Shown here: positions 9,663 through 21,412 of the stretch, one piece after another
How the letters are laid out: every line of letters begins with the position of its first letter
Numbering within the stretch: the first letter of the stretch is position 1
Origin: Hepsetus odoe
Taxonomy: Eukaryota > Chordata > Actinopteri > Characiformes > Hepsetidae
Direction: 5' to 3'
DNA length: 64,000 nucleotides
NCBI GenBank assembly: GCA_017165825.1
Contig: CM029370.1
Location: 14,470,233-14,534,232, forward strand
Translations under genes and position numbers: made by a program
The notes under the pieces: model-generated
Told to the model about the DNA's origin: nothing
Seen by the model: the letters and a program-made list of their open reading frames with translations, nothing else
Databases searched by the model: none

Positions 9663-12526
9663 ATCTTAAATCACTTGGTCATACTGAGGATACTAAATGA
9701 TTCTCAATTAAATAAAAAACCCTTCAGTAAACAAGCCTGACTGATTTTTCTATATTCAAATGAGACTGACCAGATCAGATTGCTTGTATTTAGATTTAGA
9801 AAAACAGGCCCATGAGATTTGCTGAGTTAGAGGGAGATTTTAATGGTTTGCCTAGGTGTTGGTGGAAAAGAAATTCAACATGATCTGACCTGCTCCACCT
9901 TACACACCCTCAGCATGACTCCCTTCTTCTCGTAAATGGGATCAGGGTCATGAACATGAATTTGCCTGTGAGCTATTACTGATCTCATCACCTGTGGCTA
10001 AAATATTTCTCAAGCTGGCAGCTTGACTTATGACAGCCACCCACCTGATTTTAAAAAACTCCGTACACTGATCTTGCGTTTAAGACTTATGTCACTGCTT
10101 GAATCTGACGTGAGTCACCCACCACCTACCCCACCTTCCCACTCAGGAAATTGCTTCACTGATGTTTTAGACTGGTGGTGTGATAACTTCCATGCAAACA
10201 TTAACCATTTTCCAAGCTAAAGAAGTTTATAATCCATCAGTATACATCTCCAACCATACTTGCAAAAGCACTAGAAAAGATGAGATTTGAGAAGGAATCC
10301 TGGTTACCATTAACTGCAAATGCATATTTAAATTGCAGTGGCAATTAATGGCGAATAAATGCACATTTCAAAACACCTCAGATACAGAAAAACAACAAAA
10401 ACATAATCGGGCCACATGCTGAACGCCCCCATGCAAACAAAAAATGAATAAAAATACCACTCTCTGTGGAAAAACCCACAGGTTCAATATCATTACGAAG
10501 GGTCATCTTAACTCACGTAATGAAGCATTACCAAAACACCCACAAATGATGTCATCATCAACACAATCCACATTAATGCTTTTCTACAAATAACTATGAA
10601 CGAACGACATGCCTGCTTCCATGTCACAGACACAAACTCAGAGTTTCATGAAAATCAGAACGCCTGAATCCGCTGCATCAACTTGTCTGTGTGTTTATCC
10701 TGCTATGAAAGAGCTCGGGCAAGCCAACCTTTTGAGGGAGGTAAAAATGTGCCAACTCATTCTCCCTTCATTCCAACTTTTTAAGGCCCCAGGTGATCTT
10801 GATCCATCTAGTATCGCTTATGCTTAATCTACAGACTTATTACAAAAACCTTCTTTACAATGGCACCATATTTTACCCTATTTCACCTCTGGTGGTTCGG
10901 GCAGTCACAGACTACTGCTTCTTGGTTAGCTGTACCTTTTAAAGTATTGGTCTCAGATACAGACCAAAAGAAACCCATTTCTCTTTCAAAGCGTACTCTA
11001 CAAAGAGCTGAACGTTTTGTGAGTATTACATTTCTTGGACTGCTAAGTCTTTCTGTTTTTCCTCAAAATGAAAGAGCTCATTTGTATTCAAACTGACAAT
11101 GTGTCTTGGCTGGTCCTTTTATCTTTGAACGATTAAAATACGCTTGGGCATATTTCTGAAAACTTTAAACAACGTCTTGGAAACCTTATTTAGTTAGAAC
11201 TTTGTTTGCTTGTCATTTAACAAAAAAATTATTTCAAGAATGAAAATAAGATTGCATTACAGATCCAGATGACCAAGGATGAAAATAAAGAGCAAAAAAG
11301 GGCATGAGCTATTCTATTTAATGTTAATTTGGTCATTTTAAGATTTAAGTGACCTGTCTAATCTTCATAGTAAGGCATCTGGTAACAAGATGGGTAATAT
11401 TGGGCTTTGGAGCAGAGAAACTTTGTTCCCAAGATTGATGGAGCTCCACTTTTGGGATGAGCCAGAATAGTGTGTGATCATCTTCGTTCCAAAGCTAATC
11501 ATTCAACCTCAGTACTTGACCTTATTTCTGTTCTTGAAGCTGATATCAATGAAATCCAACATCTAGTGTAAAATTCTCCAAGAGGACCTGAGGCTGTTAC
11601 TGCAGCTTAGATGGTCAAACTCCTGTTCAAACGCCTTAATTTTAGAAGAAAAACTGAATGAGCAGTGTTTGCAGTCTGTAGTTTGTTGAATAATTTCACT
11701 TTCACTTTTATAAGCTCAGTTCTGATAACACTCTTCATGAGGAGTTCTTACAACTGGCAGAAAAAAAATACTTCTGTATTGCCACCATATGCCACTATAA
11801 CAGCTTACACTGCCAATCAAACTAAGCAAAGACAAAAGGAAGAGCAGTACTGAAGAAAAAAAAATAGAAAAAACAAAATGAAATGAAAAAAGTTGGATTA
11901 AAAATAGTCTAAGAGCTTTCAGGCATTCCAGCCTAGACATTGTGCTTGCATGTTTTCAGGTTTTGAAGGAAACTCTGAAGCTAGCTTCTTCACTAAATCA
12001 TCTTTAAGCAGGTAAGTATTTGTAAAAGATAAAACAAACTGCAATAAAACAGTGTTCCAATTTGAATTCAGTTCTAATTTTGCATGTAATACAGACACAG
12101 TTTCAGGAAGATTAGCCACAGATCTCAACTTCAAAAATCATGTCTGTAGTAATCTCTGTCAACACCTTAAAGGGTCTGAATTTAGTGGATGGGGCGAGCA
12201 CTTAGCCCTCGCATCTTAAAAGGAGTGAATGAAAATACTGGCAAAAGACAAAAATGAGGTAATCAAGAAACCCACAGCTGATCCTGCAATCAGACATTTT
12301 TAGGAGGCACTTTATTTGAACCAAAAAAAGATAAAGATGACCTGGTCAACTAAAAAGCACCGTTTATGTAAGACCAATTTGTAAATTAGTCTAAATGAAT
12401 GTTTTGTAAATTTGGTTAATGTTTTTCCAAATTGCGAGAGGCCAACAACTGAAAACAAGAAGCCATTTGCTCCTCTAAGCATCTGCCTAGCTGATAAAAT
12501 AATCAATGCCACAAAAAAAGAGAGCA
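9663..12526. other. AT-rich intron sequence with a possible coding relic
   Basis: No known repeat is recognised over most of it. 11450-11640 on the plus strand reads DHLRSKANHSTSVLDLISVL and EADINEIQHLV between stops, which looks like a decayed coding segment of unknown origin. The rest, including short ORFs at 10.6-11.1 kb and 11.7-12.5 kb, shows no recognisable domain. Confidence 0.4.
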
Positions 12527-12752
12527 GCCAGTGGCGCAGAGAGCATCTCGAAGAGGGAAGAAATGTTTCAAATAAACATCAGGGTACATACAAGGTACAA
12601 CATAGGGTACTTGTCTACAGACCAAGAGGTCGCAGGTTCGAATCCCACCTCCAGCACCACTTCCATTGGGTTCCTGAGCAAGACCCTTCACCCCAAGTTG
12701 CTCCAGGGGGGCTGTCCCTGTAGAGCATCTGCTAAATGCTGTAAATGTAAAT
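12527..12752 (+). mobile_element. tRNA-derived SINE, family 2 (L2-type tail)
   Basis: Box A-like GTGGCGCAGAGAG near 12531-12543, box B GGTTCGAATCC at 12635-12645, body CCTGAGCAAGACCCTTCACC and GCTCCAGGGG, tail GCATCTGCTAAATGCTGTAA then ATGTAAA. The gap between boxes A and B is about 90 bases, more than a tRNA allows, so something is inserted between them. The tail matches L2-clade LINE ends, the usual mobilising partner of such SINEs. Confidence 0.75.
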
Positions 12753-13848
12753 TTATGTAAGAAGAAAAGGGTATTTTGTTCACTGTGTAAAGCACTTTGA
12801 GAGAACTACACTTAGCGAGGCTGTATTTTGCGGTTAAATTTCAAGGGTGAAGGGTATAATAGTAACAATAGAAAAGTCAATATAACATCCCCCTCAAATG
12901 TCCTAGTCCTTTATAAAACAGAGGCAAGCGTATATGTATTATTTGATATCAGAAATATAATGCAGATTCATATATGCTGAATATATCGAATATTTATATT
13001 TCAGCAGAGCTCAGCTGATCAGGACACTACAGAACTAGTCATGAATTTAAAGGCTGCTTACATTATTGCAGGCTGAGAGCCTGCCTTACTCCTACAAGCA
13101 CGTCCATCAGTCTATCCCACGTCACACCTGTGTACCAACGTCCCTAACTGTGCCGAGAATGTTGATTCCTGTAAATATGAAACCAAAAGGTGTGTCTTTC
13201 CCGTAGACCTCATTTTAATTAGGGATTTAGAGCCTCACATCACAGATTGACTCACAACATCTCCAGAGTTATGAGAGAATGCAGTCAGAAACCCAAAAGA
13301 GCTGTTTCGAGCACAAGAGTCATTCTAAACAAAGACTTCTGAAAGTCAGTGGTGGACTTCCGAAAAGGAAAAAGCATTGTGGGTAAAGGGGAGAGCAGGC
13401 CACAGCGGTGTTTTTTCTCAGAATTCAGCCCTGCTGCTTCACTCAAAGTGAAATCCCTGAAATTCTTGTCAATACCAGACACCAGCCATTGATCCCTCAT
13501 TAACTCACATGGTTGGATCAGTATTTTGGTGCTGATGTGCACATTTAAAGATTGTACAATAAGGCTGGACAATATACGGTTTTTAATAATTTCTGCAATG
13601 GTGACTTCTGCCGTATTGATATGTATTATTTCATGACTACCGCAGTAATTTTTTTTTCCAGTTTTTTTTTGCGGTGTTCACTTCCACACAGTTTAATACT
13701 ACTAGGTTAGATCTACTTAAACATCTACAGAAAAACATTTGACACTTTTGAAGCTTGGAATATACATTCAAGTAGCTTTTTCTTCTGCTCCTGGCTTTAG
13801 TAAAGTCTTACTCTGAATATTATGTAGGTCTATTATTTAGGTCAGCAT
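12753..13848. other. Intron sequence, nothing recognised
   Basis: AT-rich stretch with no repeat family, exon or long frame that I can name. A minus ORF at 13285-13572 has no recognisable motif. Confidence 0.4.
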
Positions 13849-14114
13849 GAAAGTGAAAGTGAAAGTGACAACCCTTGTCATTGCGAGGTCACGGCACAGC
13901 ACACATGAACCACAATGAAATTGGACCTCTGCATTTTACCCATGCACACTCAAACCCGTGCAGCAGTGGGCAGCTATTGAAAGCGCCCGGGGAGCAGTGA
14001 TGGGGACGATACCTTGCGCAAGGGTACCTCAGGGCAACCTATTGGGAAGGGGTTTGAACCCCTGATCCTCCGATCATGTGCCTGACACCCTAACCGCTAG
14101 GCCACCGCTGCCCC
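13849..14114 (-). mobile_element. tRNA-derived SINE, family 1, full length
   Basis: Complete minus-strand copy: GGGGCAGCGGTGGCCTAGCG start at about 14114, box B in GGGGTTCAAACCCC form near 14049-14061, body, and a tail of repeated CACTTT units at 13849-13872. It contains the fuller spacer between the pol III boxes. Good reference copy for the family. Confidence 0.9.
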
Positions 14115-14729
14115 GTTAGCATCAGTTAGTTTCCTCGATTTAAGTGATGTACACTTAAGGGTCAAAAGCACCCTTTGTGGAGATGTTTCAGTTTGTCAAG
14201 CCTGACTTTATAATAACTTGTTATTGTGATTAGTTAACTGTTATTATGCTTCATTAATTGTTTCATTATTATGATTCACAGTCATCATTAGACTGGGTAC
14301 AGCTACAGATGTGATCACTGCATTAGTATCTTCATGGCCTGTGAAAAATAAGCCATGAATAAAAAGTGTGATGGTGACAGCATGGCTCTGTGGAGTACAT
14401 TCCTAATCTGTCTGTGTGTGTGTGTGTGTGTGGGGAGCCAAAGTCACGCTATGTTCCCAACCTGTCAAACCTAACACATCTGTTTACCATCCAGCGCCCT
14501 AGACTCTCTTACACAAAAAGACATTGTGATAGAATGTGCAAGAAAAAAGCTGACTTGCCTTTTTAGAGTCAAATCCCATTCTGAGACAAACATCCATATG
14601 AAAAAGCAATCTACCCCAGGCTAGACAGACATAGTCTGCACTCCTGAAATGAGTTTGTGGAGTAAGAAATTGGGTGAAAAATGAATGCAAGAGCACGGTT
14701 TGAACTGGAGGCTTTTTAATTTTGGAGGT

Positions 14730-14739
14730 CCCCCCCCCC
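14730..14739 (+). repeat. C10 run
   Basis: Homopolymer of about ten C in ggtccccccccccatt. Confidence 0.7.
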
Positions 14740-14879
14740 CATTCATCAGTGCGAAGTGTGGTTATGCATTAGAAATACTTGGAGGCATTTTATGCACTGT
14801 CATTGGACACATGCGCTGATCCACCACAAAATTAAAAGCAGTCACACACATCTCCAAAATGGAAGGTTTTGTATGCATT

Positions 14880-15485
14880 GGTAAGTGTCCAGTGGTCCAA
14901 AAAATACTGAAGAATCAGAAATTCTTTACTTGGGAAGTTAAGATTAGTCTGTCTGGTTGGATCCCACCGAAGCGTTACTGCAATACAAATCGCAGAAAAC
15001 GTTTCTCCTGGTTAGGATGGAAAATTGTCAGAATAACAGCTTGCTGTAGCTGTTGCATCAGTGGACGGTTGAGTGCATCACTTACCAATAAACTATCTAT
15101 GGACGTTAGGATGAACTACAGGGAGAGATTGGCAGAGGCAGCGTGATGCTCTGGGTAATGCTCTGCTGGGAAACATTGTTTCCTACCATTCTTTATTTTA
15201 TAACAGTACTTTAACACAGACCTAACCTATCTAAACACTTTCACAGACCAAGTACACTCCTTCATGGCAATGATGTTCTCTATTCTCTATTCTTCAGATC
15301 TGAATTCCATGGAGCATCAGTGAGATGAGCTGGGAAAACTAGTCCAATCCATGGCGGCCATACTTCACTGATTAGGCTGAAAGTCTTGGTACCAGAGACC
15401 ACAGCACACCTTCAGAGGTCTTGTGGAGCCGGTGTCTTAACGTGTCTGAGCAAGGTGTGGCAGGTGGTTTTAATGTTATTTAATA
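14880..15485 (+). mobile_element. Tc1-like transposon relic
   Basis: GCGTGATGCTCTGGGTAATG and CTGCTGGGAAAC, then TCTGAATTCCATGGAGCATC (decayed DLNPIEH block), GTACCAGAGACCACAGCACA, CCTTCAGAGGTCTTGTGGAG and GGCAGGTGGTTTTAATGTTA match in order the second half of a widespread fish Tc1 family. The second catalytic D region (QQDNAPCH) is deleted and frames are broken. The 5' limit is uncertain. Confidence 0.7.
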
Positions 15486-15526
15486 ACAGAGTAATGATCA
15501 TCAATTTACTAAAAAATATAAGTACA

Positions 15527-15529
<3 letters not shown>

Positions 15530-15558
<29 letters not shown>
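15530..15558 (+). repeat. Poly(T), 29 bases
   Basis: Uninterrupted T run followed by AA. It directly follows the Tc1 relic. A poly(A) tail of a retroposed sequence on the minus strand is possible, but no body is recognised. Confidence 0.9.
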
Positions 15559-15562
<4 letters not shown>

Positions 15563-17439
15563 TCTTGCTTGTTAAATGACTCAACATTTTGGCAGATGTC
15601 AATACAACAAAAGCTTAGAAGAGCCTTTGTGGCTGTTTCAGGCACTGTAACTGGCAGAAATACATATTAGATGAAGCTCTAACATCAACACAGCTAATGC
15701 TATAAACCTGCAGGGTAAAATTTCACCTAGATGAACTGGGATGAAAAGGGGAATTACCCTCTCCTGGAAACATTTTATTTTTGTGATTCCATCCAAGAGA
15801 GCTGGCTCACACCTTGCAATCGCGAGCTTGTTGACACACTCAGTACCCACAGTACAGAATTTAGTTGTTTATTTCACAGTACAGAACCTGTCTCACTGGC
15901 AGGTTCGCATATTCACCCTGCTTCATCTGTCGATTGTCTGCAGGGCACTGGTGAGCTGGTGGGCACTGGTGAGCCTAAGAGGGCATCTACGAACAGTTTA
16001 CACACAGCAACCGATTATTCTTTTGCTGGCACCAGGTAAAGCTGATTTTCCTCTGGTTTGGGGCTTGTGGCACTGGTCTCCACAAACTCAGTGGAGTAAA
16101 ACTGTCGTGTGAACTCAGCTGAGGTATGACTAGCATGCTTGGGGAATCAATCAATCAATTACAACTTAATATGTAGTGTGTTTGTGTTTCAATGGTGTGT
16201 CTCTGCAGGAAGAGAGGTTTGTTTGGATGTTAAATTCATTAAAATCAACAACCCTGTCTTTAAAAGGACTGTGCTCTTACTTGACTTTTATGAAGTGAAC
16301 TACTCTCTCAAATGATCCGCCTTGAATCCATTATTAGCTCATTAACTGCCAATTATTTTTCTGAAAAGTTTTTACTTTATTTTTTTCTCCTGAATAGCCA
16401 TTTTTCTCTAAATTCGCAACTTCAGTCCGATCCCCAAATGGGGATCATGGTTTTGAAAGGTTAAAAAAAAAAAGTTAACTGTTAAAAAAAAAAAATAAAA
16501 GTGTGCAGATTTGTGAATGTGTAACTGAAATAGACCATGACTGTTTACAGGGTGAAATAAATGTAGTGTTTCCAAATTCTTAAACCACTGCAATGCAAAT
16601 ACTTTGGCCTTTAACTCAAAACTAAGCCAAAACATTGGAACAGATGTTGAGGTCATCAATGCACCCTAGACTTATCCTCTCTGTCACACACACACAGAAC
16701 AAAGGAAGGCCACTTATATGAAATTCCATGCCAGAGTGTTCATTTTTTCCACATCCACCCTTAAATGTTTTTCCAACGTCAACAGAAATTTTCTTCCACC
16801 ATCAAATTAACGTTTTCTCCCTTAGTCAGACCAACAAGGGGGCAAAGGTTAAAGAGCTTCTGAAAGCCTTCAGGAAGATCAGACAAACTGAAATGTTTTC
16901 CTTACTGCCTAAGAAAGTTTTCGTCATTCGACTGTCATCAAGGAAACATCAATTCACTTCAGCCCTCTTAAAGTGAACAAAGGGCCGTCTCTCTTTTTCG
17001 CTCCCTTACTCACTTTGTTTCAGTCTTACTATCTTTCTTCTTTGACTCTGTCCCTTTGCTCCCCTGCCTTCACTTTTACCTTCTCTCTCTCTCTCTCTCT
17101 CTCTCGCTGTGACACCTACTCATGTACAAACAGGAACAAGGAGCTAGGTAGGTACAGTCCCTCAAACACAAAATGCTCTTTTCAGCTCTGACGCACAAAC
17201 GTTCCGCACGGCTGGAGCGAGGGAGTCTGTGCGCCTGCGCGTGAATGGGATGAGAGAGGAATACAGCAAAGAGCGTGACAGTAATGTTGCTGTGGAAGGC
17301 ATATGGGATCTGTTACAAATACATAATCACCTCAATAACCAGTTTAATTAAAAAGTCTTAAAAGTAAGAGGCTAATTACAACAAATATTATGATCCTATA
17401 AATTGGGTCATTGGTGTGTAGTGATGTAAAAGCACTGAC

Positions 17440-17585
17440 CTGGTGTACACCATCTCCGGCACTGTATACGGAGCGTAGCTGCTTCAAGTGATCGCGAGCA
17501 CGGCTTAAGCCCCTCAATGTCTCGAACACACACTCCAATGCTGTGTGTGCACGCTCCATCGTCAGGTCAGCGATGCTGGAAGCTC
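17440..17585 (-). CDS. scfd2: scfd2 internal exon, 146 bp (first of three visible)
   Basis: Sec1 family domain-containing protein 2 belongs to the Sec1/Munc18-like family of SNARE-binding vesicle-traffic proteins; its own partner is poorly known. On the minus strand the exon starts after ...tatatag and ends at CACCAG before gtcagtgc, which is an acceptable acceptor and a good donor. The first two bases complete a split codon (phase 1); 48 codons follow and the end is phase 0. The peptide starts ASSIADL and continues ERAHTALECVFETLRGLSRA, then DHLKQLRSVYSAGDGVHQ. From memory the human protein reads SLRDIAGARSLLKQFKSVY...HQ at the same place, directly before ASYKPLLKQ, which the next exon here encodes. 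The segment is a helix of the C-terminal Sec1 domain. The intron upstream is at least 46.4 kb. The AT-rich acceptor is the weakest part of the call. Confidence 0.9.
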
Positions 17586-18718
17586 CTATATACCCAAACA
17601 CACCCAATGTCAGACATGACAACATTTTTCCACATCTTGTTGCATCTACATGCACGGTGGTGCAAAATGAGATGAGCAGTAGAAAAATCGGGAGCTCCAA
17701 AGATACAGATTTTCACTTTTAAATCTAATGATGTGAATCGATTGCTGCATAAGGCTTCTGAGATCTCAACCCAAGTGAAGGCTTGTGAGAGATTAGACTG
17801 ATGTCTTAGTAAGCTCTCCACCAACAACACAAACCCCAACTAAAAGAATATCTTATAGGTGAATGGGGTTCCATCACACCAGTACAGTTCCATACACTGA
17901 CTTGTAGGAGGCCTACCGAAGAGGCAGCTTCAGATGAAGAAAGAAGACATTTTAAGAAATTTCATGTTGGTTTTCTTTCGTTTGTCATCTATTCAATGAT
18001 CTTCTCAGTGATCTTTATAACTGCTCAGGCTTATTTTAAATCCAAAAAATGTGTAGGGGGGTTGTTTCTTTTCTCTGCAGTAACATCATCCACCTTTTAT
18101 GAGAAGATTTTATGCTGGAAATGTTGAAACACTGCCATGAGGATTTGATTGCATTCAGTGACAAGAACATTAGTAAGGCTGATGTACTGATGTTGGACGA
18201 TTTGTTCTGGATCTCCTGCTGTTGAGTATGTATTGTTTATGAAACAGCATACAGAAGACACTACTGAGCCCTTCCCAGAGACACACAGCGTTCACAGTGT
18301 GCTCACAGGACTGTCAATGCTAGTGGCTCCTCAATCTTGCTTACTCAACCTTCCCTTTTTAAGTCATAATTCAAAGAGAACAGGGTGGGCAAAAAGTAGA
18401 ATTTCATTGGAGAAAACCAGTGAAGAAAAACATACATTTAAAATAAATAAATAAATGGCTGTTTCAAAAGAGCTGCACGTTTGAATACATGTGTATATAA
18501 AATCATTTCTCCCGAGGCATGAGCACGAACAGTCAGTTATGATCTGTGTGATAGGTGCTGTGTGTAATTAGGCGATTGTCTGTGCAGGACATTAGATTGA
18601 ATGTTCCTGGTGAGAGAAAGCGGAGGACAAGGGCTCTTTAGAATCAAAGAGAATGTCCCCTGGTTTAATCAAAATTTAATGTGCTCACTTCACTAAACTC
18701 ACAGCCCCAGGAAACAGA

Positions 18719-18721
<3 letters not shown>
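17586..18721. other. Intron sequence next to scfd2 exon, nothing recognised
   Basis: No repeat family identified. The open frame on the minus strand across 17586-17839 is only read-through of intron upstream of the exon acceptor. A short gacatttcttc-rich and AT-rich mix follows. Confidence 0.4.
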
Positions 18722-18766
<45 letters not shown>

Positions 18767-18818
18767 CAAAGAGAACACAGAGAGGGAAAAAAGGAAAGGC
18801 ATTAAAGAAGGAGATGGG

Positions 18819-18876
<58 letters not shown>

Positions 18877-18952
18877 CAAAGAGAACACAGAGAGAGGGGA
18901 AAAAAGGAAAGGCATTAAAGAAGGAGATGGGGTATGGAGAGAGAGAGAGAGA
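18722..18952 (+). repeat. (GA)n tracts with tandemly duplicated ~62-bp spacer
   Basis: (GA)21 at 18722-18763, a 62-bp spacer (agaagacaaagagaacacag... to gagatggggtatgg), (GA)25 at 18823-18873, a nearly identical 64-bp spacer, then (GA)8. Unit length is about 112 bases, two copies. The copies differ mainly by one GA unit and one G, so the duplication is young. Confidence 0.95.
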
Positions 18953-19059
18953 TTATACAATTGTGGTAAACATTTTAAATGCAACCCCAAACCTTAACTT
19001 ATCAGTTATTAAACTTCTGACTTATTATAACTGCTTTGGTAAAAAAAATATATTCGGTG

Positions 19060-19155
19060 TGAAAAAGGAAGGTGCAGAAGACAGGAATAAATGAAAACAT
19101 ATGATCCGCTGTGGCTGTCCCTCCTGGGAGCAGCACAAAGAGGAAAAGGTCAAAA
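19060..19155 (+). mobile_element. LINE (RTE/BovB-like) extreme 3' end
   Basis: GCAGAAGACAGGAATAAATG, then ATGATCCGCTGTGGC and GGGAGCAGC is the terminal codon block (MIRCG, then the short 3' UTR) of the same LINE family found at 6634-7307, on the opposite strand. Only about 95 bases remain. Confidence 0.65.
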
Positions 19156-19582
19156 CCTAATATATCAAGGACATACACATTACTTAAAAATGGAAACGGA
19201 ACTGGAACTAAAAAATGGGAATAAAATGTGTGGCTTCACATACACTCTGTTTAAGATGCTGTACGGTTTGGTAAGTGAGCCAATAATCAATGGTTTGCCA
19301 TAGGACCTTTACATGGGTTCTATACCAACTGAAAGTGTACCCTAGAACCATATATCCAATCTATGAACCTCTGGGTAATTCCTCACACACTCAGCAAGAA
19401 TGATATGGATAGGTGCTCCTATGGCAAAGCTTTAAAGCTATCGTGGATTGACTGGATTGAAGAGAATGGACTGGATTTAATCCACTTCAGAATGTTCAGT
19501 GAACACATTTTGATTAATAAGTCCTGTTGAACTTTGGGTAATTCTAGAGTTCTGCTTGAACATGTCACATATAGCCCTTAAC

Positions 19583-19805
19583 AGGGGCTGCAGTGGTTAG
19601 GGAGTTGCCCCGGATTGGAAGATTGTGGGTTTATTTCTCTCACCAGTGGGTTGCCCTGAGGTACCCTTCCGTCCCCGTTACTGCACCCCGGGCGCTTTCA
19701 ATAGCTGCCCCCTGCTGCACGTGTGTGACCCTAAGCGTGAAACGCAGAGGTTGTGCTGTGCTTCACATGAAAGCAACAGTCACTTTCACTTCACTTTCAC
19801 TTAAC
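19583..19805 (+). mobile_element. tRNA-derived SINE, family 1, decayed promoter
   Basis: The body and tail are clear (GGTTGCCCTGAGGTACCC, CCCGGGCGCTTTCAATAGCT, CCCCTGCTGCACGTGTGTGA, tail CACTTTCACTTCACTTTCAC). Box A has lost the TGGCCTAG core and box B reads GTGGGTTTATTTC, so this copy could not be transcribed by pol III. Confidence 0.88.
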
Positions 19806-20131
19806 CCTGAGCTCTGACTGCTTAGAGTGACCTTTAACCTTACCTTGACCTAAAGCTCCTCATGCGCATCAACACTGCTATTACAGCCACACGCCCTGTG
19901 CTTCACCAAGGAGTGTTCAACATGCCTCATTCTGTCAGGACAGACGAAGAGCAAGGAGTGGCCACCATGTGTGTTTCTGTCTCTGTGCCATCCACCTGCA
20001 GTGTGTGCAGCACTGTGCAGACAGAGACACTTTGGATGCCTTCACTTTGCCTCCGGTGATCCAAAACATCAAGTCTCTCCACACCCTCAATGCAGGCTGT
20101 CACCCTCACCCTCTGCTTCGTGTATCTGTGG

Positions 20132-20166
<35 letters not shown>

Positions 20167-20562
20167 GGTGCGTGAGTGTGTAAGTTAACGTGTGTCTGTT
20201 TTCAGTTATGTAACCCACTCCACATTTCCATATTGGGAAAAACCCAGCCTGGGCAGTGCTGTGCTCCATTGTGGATGTGTATTTATGAGTATACACAACT
20301 CTTCTCCCCGTTTGGCATAAACATTTATAAAAGCTGGACTGAGGGTCAGCGTGTGTGTCGGTGTAAGAGTCATGATGTGGCTGAAAGTTCATCATTTACA
20401 ATTTTAGCACAGTTTGTGGAAATCCTCGAACCACCGGATGCAGCACGACAACAACCGGCAACAGAGCGAGAATTAGTGAGGAAAAAAGAAAAGTGAGAAA
20501 GAGCGTGAGTGAATGTGTTACTGAGTATTAATAAGAATTAGTGGGGGAGCACAAGAGTGACT

Positions 20563-20594
<32 letters not shown>

Positions 20595-21214
20595 AATAAA
20601 TTGCCTCGCTCCTTTTTCGTACAAATATAGCAGAGTTCAGATTCAGCCTGATGTTTGTTTGCTGTGATTTGCAAGTGTGAAGGGTGGAACGCTGCTTCCC
20701 TCTTCACTTCCTCGCCTTTTTTCTTTTGCTTCATTGCTCCTGTCTGAGAGATGAGCTCAGCAGGATGTTAGCGTGGAGCAGGGATAGAGGGATTGAGGCA
20801 GATCTGGATGTGCATGATAGCGTTCCGGAAAACGGACAAAGCATGACAGCACAGGGTTGTCACTTTCACTTTTCACATCTGAGGGAGAGAGGAGAGCTTT
20901 GAGGGGGCACAACTACCGGAATGTACAAAAACACAGCTGAGCAGCAGCGAGTCCCCTATCAATCCTCTACTATTCTCAGTGATAAAGCGCTGTGCAAACG
21001 TCTTTCATAGGTGCGTTACAGCCCCGTTAGAGCGCTAGAACAGAAAAGAAACAGAAACAATTAGTCAGAATAATGGAAAGCTCTCTCTTTGTTGTCCAGG
21101 AGTATTAGACCACAGATTCCACCTAATTTAAAGCAACCGTTTCGACTTATCAGTTAATTACAAAAGGCTTCATGACTCTAAAGCCCTATTTGGGCTGGAG
21201 AGGTACTGAAATGG
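19806..21214. other. Intron sequence with (GT)n and (GA)n tracts
   Basis: (GT)14 at 20135-20163 and (GA)13 at 20566-20593. The remainder looks single-copy; 20930-21180 has balanced base composition and no repeat features, a candidate for conserved non-coding DNA that needs cross-species comparison. No exon recognised. Confidence 0.45.
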
Positions 21215-21412
21215 TCGGTGTCGACCAGAGGATGGGTTCCCCATTAGAGTCTTGGTCCTCCTAAGGTTTCTTTCTCCTGTTTTGGGGAGTTTTTCCTTGC
21301 CTCTGTTGCCCTCGGCTTACCCAGTTGGGGCTCAGAACCGGTTTCTGAAAAGCTGCTTTGTGAAACCAACAGCTGTAAAAAGCGCTTTAGAAATAAAGTT
21401 GACTTGACTCGA
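21215..21412 (+). mobile_element. Non-LTR retrotransposon 3' end
   Basis: GAGGATGGGTTCCCC, CTCCTAAGGTTTCTTTCTCC, GGGGAGTTTTTCCTTGCC, then AAAGCTGCTTTGTGA, TGTAAAAAGCGCTTTAGAAA and TAAAGTTGACTTGACT are the diagnostic blocks of an abundant teleost LINE 3' UTR, which I place in the L2/Rex1 group from memory. No coding part remains. Confidence 0.7.

Larger units (their letters stand above)
7829..17439 (-). other. scfd2: scfd2 intron, 9,611 bp
   Basis: Intron between the exons at 17440-17585 (donor gtcagt) and 7694-7828 (acceptor tttgcag). Its repeats are listed separately. The stretch 8070-8850 is plain AT-rich sequence. 16140-16720 has A/T runs and an 18-bp perfect palindrome at 16429-16446 (GATCCCC arms around AAAT). 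17040-17105 is pyrimidine-rich and ends in (CT)10. Confidence 0.9.

Noticed and set aside
16429..16446. GATCCCC-AAAT-GGGGATC palindrome as a regulatory operator
   Set aside because: An 18-bp palindrome can occur by chance in 64 kb and nothing nearby supports a function.
17344..17839. Long minus ORFs as whole genes with signal peptide-like start
   Set aside because: The hydrophobic start and the C-terminal IIIFVVISLLLLRLF segment are intron read-through; only 17440-17585 is exon.
18681..19094. 137-codon frame of alternating Arg-Glu
   Set aside because: Product of (GA)n runs and their duplicated spacer.
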